64,000 bases of DNA, taken from an uncultured Oscillospiraceae bacterium. GTDB lineage: Bacteria; Bacillota; Clostridia; Oscillospirales; Oscillospiraceae. The stretch's first letter is position 1. Every line of letters starts with the position of its first letter. The DNA lies in contig CAKUDE010000003.1 in assembly GCA_934645175.1 (NCBI GenBank), positions 32,046 through 96,045 of the forward strand. The letters are read 5' to 3'. Below, one piece after another: positions 50,592 through 57,695 of this stretch. The notes beneath the pieces were generated by a model. The model ran no database searches and was not told the origin of the DNA. It worked only from the letters and a program-made list of their open reading frames with translations. Position numbers and translations under genes: made by a program.

Positions 50592-51236
50592 ATGATCGTT
50601 TCCAAGAAGAAGCCGCCGGAGGCTGTGTTCTCCATGCTCGGCAATGCCAAGAAGGTCGCAATCATAGGTTGCAAGAGCTGCGCCAGCGCCTGCGCCGTCG
50701 GCGGGGAAAAGGAGTGCAACGAGATGAAGGAAGCACTCGAGGCCCGCGGCTATGAGGTCGTCGGCATCGCCCTGCCCGATGAGAGCTGCCATAGAATGGT
50801 TGTCCGCCGTGAGCTTAAGCCGCTGCTGGCTGCCGAGCCGGAGGCGCTGATCTCCATGGCCTGCGGCAGTGGCTGCCAGACCGTTGCGCAGAATGCGAAG
50901 CTGCCGGTTTACCCCGCAAACGACACGATTTTCGTCGGTCAGACCGAGCGCGTCGGCATTTTCCATGAGATGTGCCTGACCTGCGGCGATTGCGTTCTCG
51001 GCGAGACGGGCGGCATCTGCCCGATCACGAAGTGCGCCAAATCGCTGGTCAACGGCCCCTGCGGCGGCCAGAAGAACGGCAAGTGCGAGGTTGACCCGAA
51101 TAACGATTGCGCATGGATTCAAATCTACGAGCGGATGCAGGAGATCGGTCAGCTTGATCGCATGGAGAGCACATTGGACGACCATGCAAGCCATATTCAT
51201 CCGCAAAACGTCAATCTGAGGGAGGTCAGGAAATGA
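50592..51236 (+). CDS. metV: Methylenetetrahydrofolate reductase partner MetV
   Basis: 214 residues, rich in cysteine. GCKSCASAC near residue 26, MACGSGCQ near 90 and a C-terminal Zn/Fe-S-type block with CLTCGDC, GICP, KCAKS, NGPCGG near 128-160 define the MTHFR C-terminal domain protein MetV. MetV joins MetF in the acetogenic MTHFR that reduces methylene-THF in the methyl branch of the Wood-Ljungdahl pathway. It overlaps metF by 4 bases (ATGA). Confidence 0.9.
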   Translation: MIVSKKKPPEAVFSMLGNAKKVAIIGCKSCASACAVGGEKECNEMKEALEARGYEVVGIALPDESCHRMVVRRELKPLLAAEPEALISMACGSGCQTVAQNAKLPVYPANDTIFVGQTERVGIFHEMCLTCGDCVLGETGGICPITKCAKSLVNGPCGGQKNGKCEVDPNNDCAWIQIYERMQEIGQLDRMESTLDDHASHIHPQNVNLREVRK

Positions 51237-52147
51237 GCAAGCTGCAACAGGCGTTTGAGTCCGGCAAGTTCGCTGTGACTGCCGAGATGGCGCCCCCCAA
51301 GGGCTACGATTTCTCCGAGCAGATCGAAGTCGGCAGGCTGCTGGCCGACCGTGTAGACGGCGTAAACGTTACCGATATGCAATCGGCGTGCCTCAAGGCA
51401 TCGTCGATGGGGCTTTGCATCGCGCTCAAGCAGGCCGGTGTGGAGCCGATCCTCCAGATGACCGGCCGCGACCGCTCGCGTATGGCCATCCAGAGCGAGT
51501 TCCTCTCCGCCGCTGCCTTCGGTATCGATACCATGCTTGCCCTGACCGGCGACCACCCCGTCGTCGGCGACTGCAAGGCGTCGAAGCCCGTGTTTGATCT
51601 GGATTCCGTCGGTATCCTGCGGATGCTGACCCAAATGGAGCAGACGCAGACGGACTGCGGCGGCAATGCCATGGCCTCCACGCCCACGTTCTACAAGGGT
51701 GCGTCCGTTACGCCGGTCTATGAGCCGATGTGGCTCCAAATCAACAAGCTCAAGAAGAAGGTTGATGCGGGCGCACGCTTCGTGCAGACGCAGGCCGTCT
51801 TTACCGTCGAGGCACTGGAGCGCTTTGTTAATGAGGTTGAGAAGGAGAATATCAAGGTCCACCTGATGGCAGGCGTGATCCCGCTCAAGGCAGCCGGAAT
51901 GGCCCGCTACATGAATGAGAACATCCCCGGCATCGATGTGCCGGACTGGATGATCGAGAAGCTCGCCGAAGCGGCCGAGCAGGGCAAGCAGACCGGCGTG
52001 AAGGGTCTTCCCGCAAAGGCCGGTATCGATATGGCGGCGCAGCTTATCCGTGAGCTTCGCGCACGCGGCCTTTGTGACGGCGTACATATCATGGCCATCG
52101 GCGCCGAACGCAACGTCCCGACAATCCTCGACAAGGCCGGACTCTGA
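51233..52147 (+). CDS. metF: Methylenetetrahydrofolate reductase MetF
   Basis: 304 residues. VTAEMAPPKGYD near residue 14 (catalytic Glu), LTGDHPVVGD near 103 and a TIM-barrel FVQTQAVF strand near 183 are MTHFR features. Makes methyl-THF for methionine or for acetyl-CoA synthesis. The overlap with metV indicates the two-subunit enzyme. Other Wood-Ljungdahl genes are not in this window. Confidence 0.93.
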   Translation: MSKLQQAFESGKFAVTAEMAPPKGYDFSEQIEVGRLLADRVDGVNVTDMQSACLKASSMGLCIALKQAGVEPILQMTGRDRSRMAIQSEFLSAAAFGIDTMLALTGDHPVVGDCKASKPVFDLDSVGILRMLTQMEQTQTDCGGNAMASTPTFYKGASVTPVYEPMWLQINKLKKKVDAGARFVQTQAVFTVEALERFVNEVEKENIKVHLMAGVIPLKAAGMARYMNENIPGIDVPDWMIEKLAEAAEQGKQTGVKGLPAKAGIDMAAQLIRELRARGLCDGVHIMAIGAERNVPTILDKAGL

Positions 52148-52150
52148 GCT

Positions 52151-53002
52151 ATGGGAAAATTCTCCGACCTGTTGTTTGCCAGCGACTTTGACCATACCCT
52201 CAGCGCACTGGATAACACCGTGCCGCCGCAGAATTTGCGTGCGATCGAACGGTTTATGGCGGATGGCGGTATCTTCACTGTCGCCAGCGGGCGCAGCATT
52301 CCCAAATTTCGGAAAAAGGCCGAGCTGGTGCCGGTCAATGCGCCCTGCCTGCTGTTTAACGGCGGCGCGCGCTATGACTTCCGTACAAACAGGCTGATTT
52401 ACGGCCACCCCATGCCTGCGGGTATCGGACAAATTGCCAAAAAGCTGCTCGATTTCGAGCCGCGCGCGCATATTGAGCTTCAAAGCGTCGGGAGGCATTA
52501 TTGCCTTGGGCCGAGTGAAACCCACGATGCGGCGCTGGCGCAGAGCGGCGTGCCCTTCGTCTATCTGCAGCCGGGGGAGGATCCGCCCGAAACCTGTTTT
52601 AAGCTGGCGGTTTACGGCTTCGCGGGCGACCCGCCCTTCCTGACCGACGAGCAGCTTGCCTCCTGGGATCAGGCGCGCTATGACCGCCTGTTTGTCTACC
52701 TGAAGGGGCTTTCCGAGGGGCGCTTTGAGGCGGTCCGCTCCATGCCCTATATTCTCGAGCTGAACCCCATCGGCATCCACAAGGGGCAGGCGGCACGTAA
52801 GCTGGCCAACGATCTCGGCCGCCGTATGCTGGTCTGTGCGGGCGACGCACAGAACGATATTTCCATGCTGCGCGAGGCGGACATCGCTTTCTGTCCGGCG
52901 GATGCCGACCCGGAGGTGCTTTCGGGCGGTTATACACGGCTCTGCCCCTGCTCGGACGGCTCGATTGCCGATGCGGTGGCGCGTCTGGATGCAATGCTCT
53001 GA
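52151..53002 (+). CDS. HAD-superfamily phosphatase, Cof/IIB type
   Basis: 283 residues. Motif I SDFDHTLS near residue 12 has the nucleophile Asp pair, SGRSIPKF near 46 is motif II, a lysine lies in NPIGIHKGQA near 217, and motif IV is AGDAQNDISML near 235. The cap is of the C2/Cof type. Such proteins dephosphorylate sugar phosphates or flavin/pyridoxal cofactors; specificity cannot be read here. It starts 3 bases after metF and is the end of that operon. Confidence 0.88.
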   Translation: MGKFSDLLFASDFDHTLSALDNTVPPQNLRAIERFMADGGIFTVASGRSIPKFRKKAELVPVNAPCLLFNGGARYDFRTNRLIYGHPMPAGIGQIAKKLLDFEPRAHIELQSVGRHYCLGPSETHDAALAQSGVPFVYLQPGEDPPETCFKLAVYGFAGDPPFLTDEQLASWDQARYDRLFVYLKGLSEGRFEAVRSMPYILELNPIGIHKGQAARKLANDLGRRMLVCAGDAQNDISMLREADIAFCPADADPEVLSGGYTRLCPCSDGSIADAVARLDAML

Positions 53003-53007
53003 ATCCG

Positions 53008-53041
53008 AATTTTCGTCCCCCGGCTTCGGGGGACGAAAATT
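53008..53041. terminator. Terminator of the metV-metF-HAD operon
   Basis: Perfect 15-bp stem with GCTT loop, A/T runs on both sides. Confidence 0.93.
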
Positions 53042-53062
53042 TGCAAAAACAGCAAAAAACGG

Positions 53063-53091
53063 TTGACAATCCCCGTTTCATATGCTATTAT
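53063..53091 (+). promoter_or_regulatory. Promoter of the tRNA array
   Basis: TTGACA (53063-53068), 17-bp spacer, TATTAT (53086-53091), 26 bp before tRNA-Gly. Confidence 0.88.
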
Positions 53092-53117
53092 CTTATGGCT
53101 GATGCTGAGCTCGACTC

Positions 53118-53192
53118 GCGGGTGTAGTATAACGGCTAGTACAACAGCCTTCCAAGCTGTGGGCGTGGGTTCGATTCCCATCACTCGCTCCA
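53118..53192 (+). tRNA. tRNA-Gly (anticodon TCC)
   Basis: 75 nt including encoded CCA. The acceptor stem GCGGGTG/CACTCGC has one G-U pair; the anticodon loop is CTTCCAA and the T-loop TTCGATT. Confidence 0.95.
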
Positions 53193-53195
53193 TAC

Positions 53196-53272
53196 GCGCC
53201 AGTAGCTCATCCGGATAGAGCAACTGCCTTCTAAGCAGTAGGTGGGGGGTTCGAGTCCCTTCTGGCGTACCA
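53196..53272 (+). tRNA. tRNA-Arg (anticodon TCT)
   Basis: 77 nt with encoded CCA. Acceptor GCGCCAG/CTGGCGT closes with a G-U first pair; the anticodon stem ACTGC/GCAGT surrounds the loop CTTCTAA. Confidence 0.94.
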
Positions 53273-53301
53273 ACGGGCGGAGCATCGGCCGGGAAGAATA
53301 T

Positions 53302-53379
53302 GGTGGGCGTAGCGTAGTTGGTTAACGCGTCAGATTGTGGCTCTGAAGATCGAGGGTTCGAGTCCCTTCGCTCACCCCA
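53302..53379 (+). tRNA. tRNA-His (anticodon GTG)
   Basis: 78 nt counting the extra 5' G (G-1 at 53302) that pairs with C73, the histidine identity element. Acceptor GTGGGCG/CGCTCAC, loop TTGTGGC, encoded CCA. Confidence 0.95.
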
Positions 53380-53418
53380 TTTTCCCTTTCTCTCAATCCA
53401 ATGGGAGCTGGACCACAT

Positions 53419-53493
53419 TGGGATGTCGCCAAGTGGTAAGGCACCAGACTTTGACTCTGGCATCCGTAGGTTCGAATCCTGCCATCCCAGCCA
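53419..53493 (+). tRNA. tRNA-Gln (anticodon TTG)
   Basis: 75 nt with encoded CCA. Acceptor TGGGATG/CATCCCA, anticodon loop CTTTGAC. Confidence 0.95.
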
Positions 53494-53534
53494 AGCCGGA
53501 GCAAAGTTTGCTTTGCTCCGGCTGCCTGTTTTTT
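53494..53534 (+). terminator. Terminator between tRNA-Gln and tRNA-Lys
   Basis: Perfect 13-bp stem with a TTTG loop followed by GCCTG and six T. It closes the Gly-Arg-His-Gln transcript, so tRNA-Lys must be read from another start or by readthrough. Confidence 0.9.
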
Positions 53535-53567
53535 CGGAGAAACGGAGCTGTCCCGTCGGTTGCATAT

Positions 53568-53643
53568 GACCCGCTAGCTCAGCAGGTAGAGCAATTGCCT
53601 TTTAAGCAATGGGTCAGGAGTTCGAATCTCCTGCGGGTCACCA
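53568..53643 (+). tRNA. tRNA-Lys (anticodon TTT), probable integration site
   Basis: 76 nt with encoded CCA. Acceptor GACCCGC/GCGGGTC, anticodon loop CTTTTAA. A tyrosine recombinase gene ends 76 bp downstream, so the 3' part of this gene is the probable attachment site of the element to the right. Confidence 0.95.
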
Positions 53644-53644
53644 C

Positions 53645-53684
53645 AAAACACCTTGAAATCGGATGATTTTGAGGTGTTTTTCTT
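53645..53684 (+). terminator. Terminator after tRNA-Lys
   Basis: Long hairpin: AAAACACCT (53645-53653) pairs with AGGTGTTTT (53672-53680), with an inner GAAATC/GATTTT stem and a T-run. Confidence 0.88.
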
Positions 53685-53718
53685 TGTTTTCCTGCTTTTT
53701 CAGGCAAAAAACTTTAGT

Positions 53719-54843
53719 CTAAATTTTGCGTGCCTGTAATTTGTCTGTAACCGTGACCCTTTGCGCTTCTCTGATAACCTCGTCGGCGTCGAGATGCGTA
53801 TAGACCTCGACGGTGGTACTGTAGTCTGCGTGGCCGAGAATTTTCTGCAAAATCTCGGGCTTTACATTGGACTGGACGGCCAGCGTTGTGAATGAGTGAC
53901 GACAATTATAAGGCGTCATTCCTTCAATTCCGACGGCGTTCATCAGCTCTTTCCAGTCGCGCTTGGCGTAGTTTACATACTTGTGATTCCCACCGTATGC
54001 GTCGATCAGGTGCTTTGCTCCGGACGAAACGGCGCTTTCCCTGAGCTTTGAATAGGCGTCAAATCCAATAGGGCTTACGGGGATTACGCGGTTTCTTCCC
54101 GCTTCTGTTTTTGATCCGGAAATGAAATAGTTCTCGTAGCAGTTTTCTGTCGGAACCGAAAACAGCTCATTCGGGCGGCAGCCTGTCCCGAGGAGGATCA
54201 TTGCGATCTGCGCCGCCGGATGTCCGGACGTTCGGATTGCTTCAATCTGCTCACTTGTAAACGGCTGCTTGGTCGTCTTTTGCTTTGCGACGATTGTCAC
54301 GAACTGTGCATAGTTTGTGTGCGTGATCTCCTCGCGCATCGCCCACTTCGAGAGCTGCCCGAAAAGCTGCACAACCTTTTCACAACTGGATTTCGACAGC
54401 CCCTTTTCCTCCATGGCGGTGATCACCGCCTGAAAGTCCGACGTTCGCAGTTTCCGGAAGGCGCAGCCATAAAGGGCGGAACAGTGACGGTACGCGGCCT
54501 CGTAATTGCTTTTTCCACTGGCTCCGATTTCTCTGCTGTGTTCCGGGAGCCATTTTGCGTATACCTCGGAAAATGTCATGTTCAGCATTTCGTCCGTCCG
54601 AAGCTCACGCACGCTCTCAAGCGCCTTTTCCGCTTCAAATCTTGTGGCGAAGAGGCCGATATACACGCCGTTTTTCTGTGCTTCCCACGGCTTGGCGCGG
54701 TTTCCGGACTTTTTACAGATGGTTCCCATGCCGTTTGCGCGTTTTTTGCGCTTCCTCGGCTGGGCTACGGTCCGCTTTTTCCCGCAGTAAGGACAGAAAA
54801 GAGCATCCTCCGGGATGCTCTTTTTGCATTTCAGACATTCCAT
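53719..54843 (-). CDS. int: Tyrosine recombinase / phage integrase with N-terminal zinc ribbon
   Basis: 374 residues from the ATG at 54843 (AGGGGG upstream). Residues 3-22 hold a CLKC...CPYCG zinc ribbon, followed by a basic RKRKKRANG stretch and an arm-type domain. The core-binding helices span ~100-195. The catalytic domain shows GTGCRPNEL near residue 225 (first Arg), YNCRHSFTT near 320 (HxxR box with Tyr in the His position), LGHADYSTT and the tyrosine in VYTHLD near residue 350. It integrates and excises the element, probably at tRNA-Lys. Confidence 0.92.
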   Translation of the reverse strand: MECLKCKKSIPEDALFCPYCGKKRTVAQPRKRKKRANGMGTICKKSGNRAKPWEAQKNGVYIGLFATRFEAEKALESVRELRTDEMLNMTFSEVYAKWLPEHSREIGASGKSNYEAAYRHCSALYGCAFRKLRTSDFQAVITAMEEKGLSKSSCEKVVQLFGQLSKWAMREEITHTNYAQFVTIVAKQKTTKQPFTSEQIEAIRTSGHPAAQIAMILLGTGCRPNELFSVPTENCYENYFISGSKTEAGRNRVIPVSPIGFDAYSKLRESAVSSGAKHLIDAYGGNHKYVNYAKRDWKELMNAVGIEGMTPYNCRHSFTTLAVQSNVKPEILQKILGHADYSTTVEVYTHLDADEVIREAQRVTVTDKLQARKI

Positions 54844-54856
54844 ATTCAAAAACCCC

Positions 54857-55309
54857 CTATCTCTGAACCCACCCGATATTTGGGTGCATGACGTCAATGA
54901 TCAGCCAGATGATAAAGGCTGCGACAAGAAGCGTGAGAATGATGGACAGGATCAGCGTCGTGCGGTGCCCCCTGTGCAGCAGCATATTATAATGCGCCTC
55001 CTGCTGACGAGCTCGGCGTTCGTGGATTTGCCGCTCCTGATCCATAAGCTCCTGCTGGTATTTGATATATTCCTCCGGCGAGTAGCCTTGCGGAATGAGC
55101 GCCGAGGAGGAAGATTCGTATTTTACGGCGCTTGCGATCTTCTGCAGCATCGCCGCCGTCGGCTCGACCTTCCGTTTGAAGATCCGCATAATGGTCGTTT
55201 GAGACACGCCGCAGGCGTCGGCGACGCTTTGATACGAAAGGTGCAGCGATTGACGCTTTTCCTCCAATTCGGCGAGAAGAACGCCAAGATCAACGTTTGA
55301 AAGATCCAT
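54857..55309 (-). CDS. HTH protein with a C-terminal transmembrane helix
   Basis: 150 residues from the ATG at 55309 (GAGGGGG upstream). Residues ~18-60 form an XRE-type helix-turn-helix (SYQSVADACGVSQTTIMRIF); ~85-115 is a charged coiled-coil-like helix; ~120-143 is a hydrophobic membrane helix. This is an unusual design for a phage regulator: DNA binding tethered to the membrane. It lies 13 bp before the integrase and is read in the same direction, so it may control or share expression with int. Confidence 0.8.
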   Translation of the reverse strand: MDLSNVDLGVLLAELEEKRQSLHLSYQSVADACGVSQTTIMRIFKRKVEPTAAMLQKIASAVKYESSSSALIPQGYSPEEYIKYQQELMDQERQIHERRARQQEAHYNMLLHRGHRTTLILSIILTLLVAAFIIWLIIDVMHPNIGWVQR

Positions 55310-55596
55310 AAAACCCCCTCCTGACTTAAAAAAACGCATTTTGTGGCGAAAAAGACGCGAAAACGGCGGAACTGGCTATTTACACCATGGCGGTATATGG
55401 GCTATGCTGGAAGCGCCGAGGGGCACAGAGCCAACGGCAAAGACGCTTCATCCTGCAAACGCCCGGTCGTTCGGTGGCACGGCGGCCGGGCAAACACAAC
55501 AGAAAAACGCGGCGTGTCATTTTATTCAAAATTATACTATGATAATAACACGTCTTTCGGCGAATTTCAACAATTATTTTACGGGAGGAAGAAAAA
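55310..55596. other. Intergenic region without a convincing gene
   Basis: 287 bp between divergent small genes. An A/T-rich stretch near 55520-55550 with TATGAT at 55538-55543 may be a weak rightward promoter for the 44-residue gene. A GTG-started open frame from 55343 has no ribosome site and no recognisable product. Confidence 0.4.
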
Positions 55597-55731
55597 ATGA
55601 CGGAAAAAGAAAAAGAGATGATGATCCGGGCGATCCACGACGTTCTAAAAGAGGTCCCTTATGAGCGGCTTTTATGGCTTTACCGCATGGCACTGAAGTG
55701 GGCTGAGGCGAAAGAAACAACGGCAGAATAA
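55597..55731 (+). CDS. Small phage protein, 44 residues
   Basis: ATG at 55597 with GGGAGG 9 bases upstream, TAA at 55729-55731. The protein is charged and helical (MTEKEKEMMIRAIHDV..., then LLWLYRMALKWAE), with an amphipathic C-terminal helix. A terminator follows directly, so this is a complete one-gene unit next to the repressor. Similar tiny helical proteins are common near phage repressors; function unknown. Confidence 0.65.
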   Translation: MTEKEKEMMIRAIHDVLKEVPYERLLWLYRMALKWAEAKETTAE

Positions 55732-55744
55732 GCGATACATAGTG

Positions 55745-55781
55745 AAAACAGACGTTCCGACGTGGAGCGTCTGTTTTTTTA
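55745..55781. terminator. Terminator between the small phage gene and the repressor
   Basis: AAAACAGACG (55745-55754) pairs with CGTCTGTTTT (55768-55777) through an imperfect inner stem; T-run rightward, A-run for the opposing repressor transcript. Confidence 0.85.
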
Positions 55782-56156
55782 TTCCTCTTGCAGCTGTTCG
55801 GAGAGCCGACGGAGAAAAGCACAGAACGCAGGGAAGGCTTCGTCCGGCATTCTGGCCATCGCGCGAATCAGGCGGCTCTTATCGTCCTGACCGATCATCA
55901 CGTCTGCGAATATTTCGGAAAGCTCCTCCCTGCGGGATTTCGGCGCGTACATTTCCCCGACCCCGGTACGGAGCCAGACGTCATTCACGCCGAACACGCG
56001 GCAGATGTCCGCAATGGTGCGGTCGCTGGGGAATCGTTCTCCTTTTTCAACTTGCCAAATGTAATTTTCGGACATTCCGAGCTTTTCGGCAAGTGCCTTT
56101 TGAGTTAGTTTTTTCTCTTTTCGAATCTCTCTGACTCTGTTTCCAATGGCGTTCAT
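55779..56156 (-). CDS. CI-like phage repressor (XRE family)
   Basis: 125 residues. An N-terminal HTH_3 domain (residues 6-60) includes TQKALAEKLGMSENYIWQVEKGERFPS; the C-terminal ~60 residues are helical, with no LexA-type peptidase residues visible. That suggests induction by a route other than RecA self-cleavage. It is transcribed leftward from a promoter that mirrors the rightward early promoter, so it is the lysogeny repressor. Confidence 0.88.
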   Translation of the reverse strand: MNAIGNRVREIRKEKKLTQKALAEKLGMSENYIWQVEKGERFPSDRTIADICRVFGVNDVWLRTGVGEMYAPKSRREELSEIFADVMIGQDDKSRLIRAMARMPDEAFPAFCAFLRRLSEQLQEE

Positions 56157-56180
56157 TTTTCAATACCTCCCGTCGCACTG

Positions 56181-56209
56181 AGAATACACCAAAAACCTAG
56201 CTTTGTCAA
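56181..56209 (-). promoter_or_regulatory. Repressor promoter (leftward)
   Basis: On the minus strand: TTGACA (56209-56204), 17-bp spacer, TATTCT (56186-56181). Confidence 0.88.
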
Positions 56210-56266
56210 GTTTATTTTTCCGAATTCCGAAAAAATGTGAGAGAAAACCTTGACAAAGCCTAGCTA
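56196..56266. promoter_or_regulatory. Mirror-image operator pair of the lysogeny switch
   Basis: CCTAGCTTTGTCAAG (56196-56210) recurs inverted, with one extra base, as CTTGACAAAGCCTAGCT (56249-56265). Each copy joins a -35 hexamer to a TAGC/GCTA word, so a dimeric repressor bound there would cover both -35 regions. Confidence 0.75.
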
Positions 56267-56279
56267 AGCGTGGTATGAT
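56250..56279 (+). promoter_or_regulatory. Early (rightward) phage promoter
   Basis: TTGACA (56250-56255), 18-bp spacer, TATGAT (56274-56279). Confidence 0.88.
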
Positions 56280-56344
56280 AGCCTCGCAAGCGAGGGAAAC
56301 GAACCGAGCTTTGAGGGGGTGAGGTAAATGACAGAAAACGCAAT

Positions 56345-56371
56345 GCTCCCTGACCCGGAAAAAGTCAGGGA
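56345..56371 (+). other. Hairpin directly before the zinc-ribbon gene ribosome site
   Basis: CTCCCTGAC (56345-56353) and GTCAGGGAG (56363-56371) form a perfect 9-bp stem with a 9-base loop; the GGAGG of the next gene begins at the stem edge. Confidence 0.7.
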
Positions 56372-56384
56372 GGGAGGTATCAAC

Positions 56385-56729
56385 ATGATCTGCCCTAAAT
56401 GCAAGACAGAAGTCAACGATAACGCTAACTTCTGCTGCAAGTGCGGAGCGAAGCTCCGAGAGGAATGTAACTGCTGGCTCAAAGGAACTACATACAGCTG
56501 CGGACAGGCGCAATGCCCCGGATATAGGTTGTTCCTGATCGAGAGGGAATATGAAAAACTCGGTAGCCCTAATTTAACGCTCACACTGTTCCGGATGATG
56601 AACGATGATCGCAATTTCGCCAGCAAAAAGGTCGGATATGAAATTCATGGGTCGCAATGCGGCAGAGATAAAAAAGGGATCTTTCGCTGCGTGTGCGGGA
56701 AATGCAAACAATTACAAAAAAGGAGGTGA
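56385..56729 (+). CDS. Phage zinc-ribbon protein
   Basis: 114 residues from the ATG at 56385, which follows GGAGGGAGG. An in-frame ATG at 56328 also has a ribosome-like site, but the extra 19 residues would be encoded by the perfect hairpin at 56345-56371. It starts MICPKCKTEV...FCCKCGAKL, a zinc ribbon, then CNCW and a C-terminal CGRD...CVCGKCK group that may bind a second metal. First gene of the early operon. No function assigned. Confidence 0.7.
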   Translation: MICPKCKTEVNDNANFCCKCGAKLREECNCWLKGTTYSCGQAQCPGYRLFLIEREYEKLGSPNLTLTLFRMMNDDRNFASKKVGYEIHGSQCGRDKKGIFRCVCGKCKQLQKRR

Positions 56730-56733
56730 AAGC

Positions 56734-56904
56734 ATGTCAGAAGATGTAAAGAGAGCCGCCGGAGAGAGCGCGGAGATCATGAATCAGATCCCCGAGGATA
56801 AGCGCGCCATGGCGGCAAAGCTCGCGGAGGCATACGCCTGTGGCCTTGCCACCGGCATGGAAATTTCGGAAAACGCCGCTGCGGAGGAAACCGCAAAAAA
56901 CTGA
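56734..56904 (+). CDS. Small phage protein, 56 residues
   Basis: ATG at 56734 with AAGGAGGTGAAAGC upstream, an ideal ribosome site. The product is acidic and mostly helical, with EDKRAMAAKLAEAYACGLATGME in the middle. Short helical proteins with this pattern are frequent in Firmicute prophages; no function is known to me. Five bases separate it from the zinc-ribbon gene. Confidence 0.7.
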   Translation: MSEDVKRAAGESAEIMNQIPEDKRAMAAKLAEAYACGLATGMEISENAAAEETAKN

Positions 56905-56936
56905 GAGCGGCAGAATGACTACAGGAGGGTCAAAAC

Positions 56937-57161
56937 ATGAAAAAGAACAGCAGTGCGGTGCTGTCAGTCGCTGAGTGCTGCACCATGATGCGGGAGCACG
57001 GGATTCCCTGCTCCAACATGAGAGTTACGGACGATATCGAGAACGGGCTGCTCCCGTTCGGGCGCGTCAGCTCCGTCGGCATGACCGGGAGGAGAACGGT
57101 GCAGATCTTCCGCGTGGATTTCCTGCGGTGGCTCGAAGAAAAAACGGGGGTGGCAGTATGA
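56937..57161 (+). CDS. Small DNA-binding (excisionase-like) phage protein
   Basis: 74 residues. SVAECCTMMREHGI near residue 10 and a C-terminal VDFLRWLEEKTG fit a winged-helix MerR/excisionase-type fold, in which the second part inserts as a wing. The fold assignment is by pattern only. It overlaps the LysM gene start (ATGA). ACAGGAGGG precedes the ATG. Confidence 0.65.
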   Translation: MKKNSSAVLSVAECCTMMREHGIPCSNMRVTDDIENGLLPFGRVSSVGMTGRRTVQIFRVDFLRWLEEKTGVAV

Positions 57162-57415
57162 GGACGGCCAGACGTGTGGCTTTTGCGCTTCCGTTTGCGG
57201 CGCTGGCGCTGCTGCTTCTGCTGAAGCTGTCCGCGCCGCCCGCGCCGACGGGCTGGCGGGAATACGCCGTGCGCAGCGGTGACACGCTGTGGGGCATTGC
57301 AAGCGCCTACGGCGAAGATTACGACCCCCGCAGCATCGTGTGGGAGATTGAACAAAAGAACGGCTGCGGCGCAATGATTCGCCCCGGCGACGTGCTGCTT
57401 CTGCCGGAATACTGA
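57158..57415 (+). CDS. Membrane-anchored LysM protein
   Basis: 85 residues from the ATG at 57158. One N-terminal transmembrane or signal-anchor helix (residues 7-25), then a single LysM domain (YAVRSGDTLWGIASAYG near residue 37 to RPGDVLLLPEY at the end). The layout resembles YneA-like cell-division inhibitors, where a LysM and a membrane anchor are enough to act at the wall. Its place among early regulators, not lysis genes, is odd. Confidence 0.85.
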   Translation: MRTARRVAFALPFAALALLLLLKLSAPPAPTGWREYAVRSGDTLWGIASAYGEDYDPRSIVWEIEQKNGCGAMIRPGDVLLLPEY

Positions 57416-57424
57416 GAGTTTGAC

Positions 57425-57637
57425 ATGAAACGAAAATCTACATATTTCCGCATCCGGGAGCTGCGGCTAAAGAAGGGCATTCAGCAGCAGGAGCTTGCCG
57501 AACGCCTGAACTACTCAAAACAGTCGGTGAACAACTGGGAGAGCGGTAAGAACATGCCGCCCTCCGCGACGCTCCCGGAGATCGCGCGGGTGCTTGGGTG
57601 CACGGTAAACGACCTGTACCGCCCGGAGGTGCTATGA
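57425..57637 (+). CDS. Cro-like XRE regulator (first of two)
   Basis: 70 residues, one HTH_3 domain and nothing else: IRELRLKKGIQQQELAERLNYSKQSVNNWESG, ending VNDLYRPEVL. It shares the YFR.RELR start and LYRPEVL end with the next regulator, so the two are paralogues. It may be the Cro partner of the CI-like repressor. GAGAGTTTGAC precedes the ATG, a weak ribosome site. Confidence 0.85.
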   Translation: MKRKSTYFRIRELRLKKGIQQQELAERLNYSKQSVNNWESGKNMPPSATLPEIARVLGCTVNDLYRPEVL

Positions 57638-57695
57638 GCGCCGCGCGGTCACACAACTTCGCATTCGGGACTCTCCTTTCCATATACGAGGTTCC

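Noticed and set aside
52930-53565. Open frames across the tRNA array
   Set aside because: They overlap five clear tRNA genes and carry no protein motifs.
55343-55600. 85-codon GTG-started frame between the HTH-membrane gene and the 44-residue gene
   Set aside because: No ribosome site, no family resemblance, and it overlaps a likely promoter and the next gene start.
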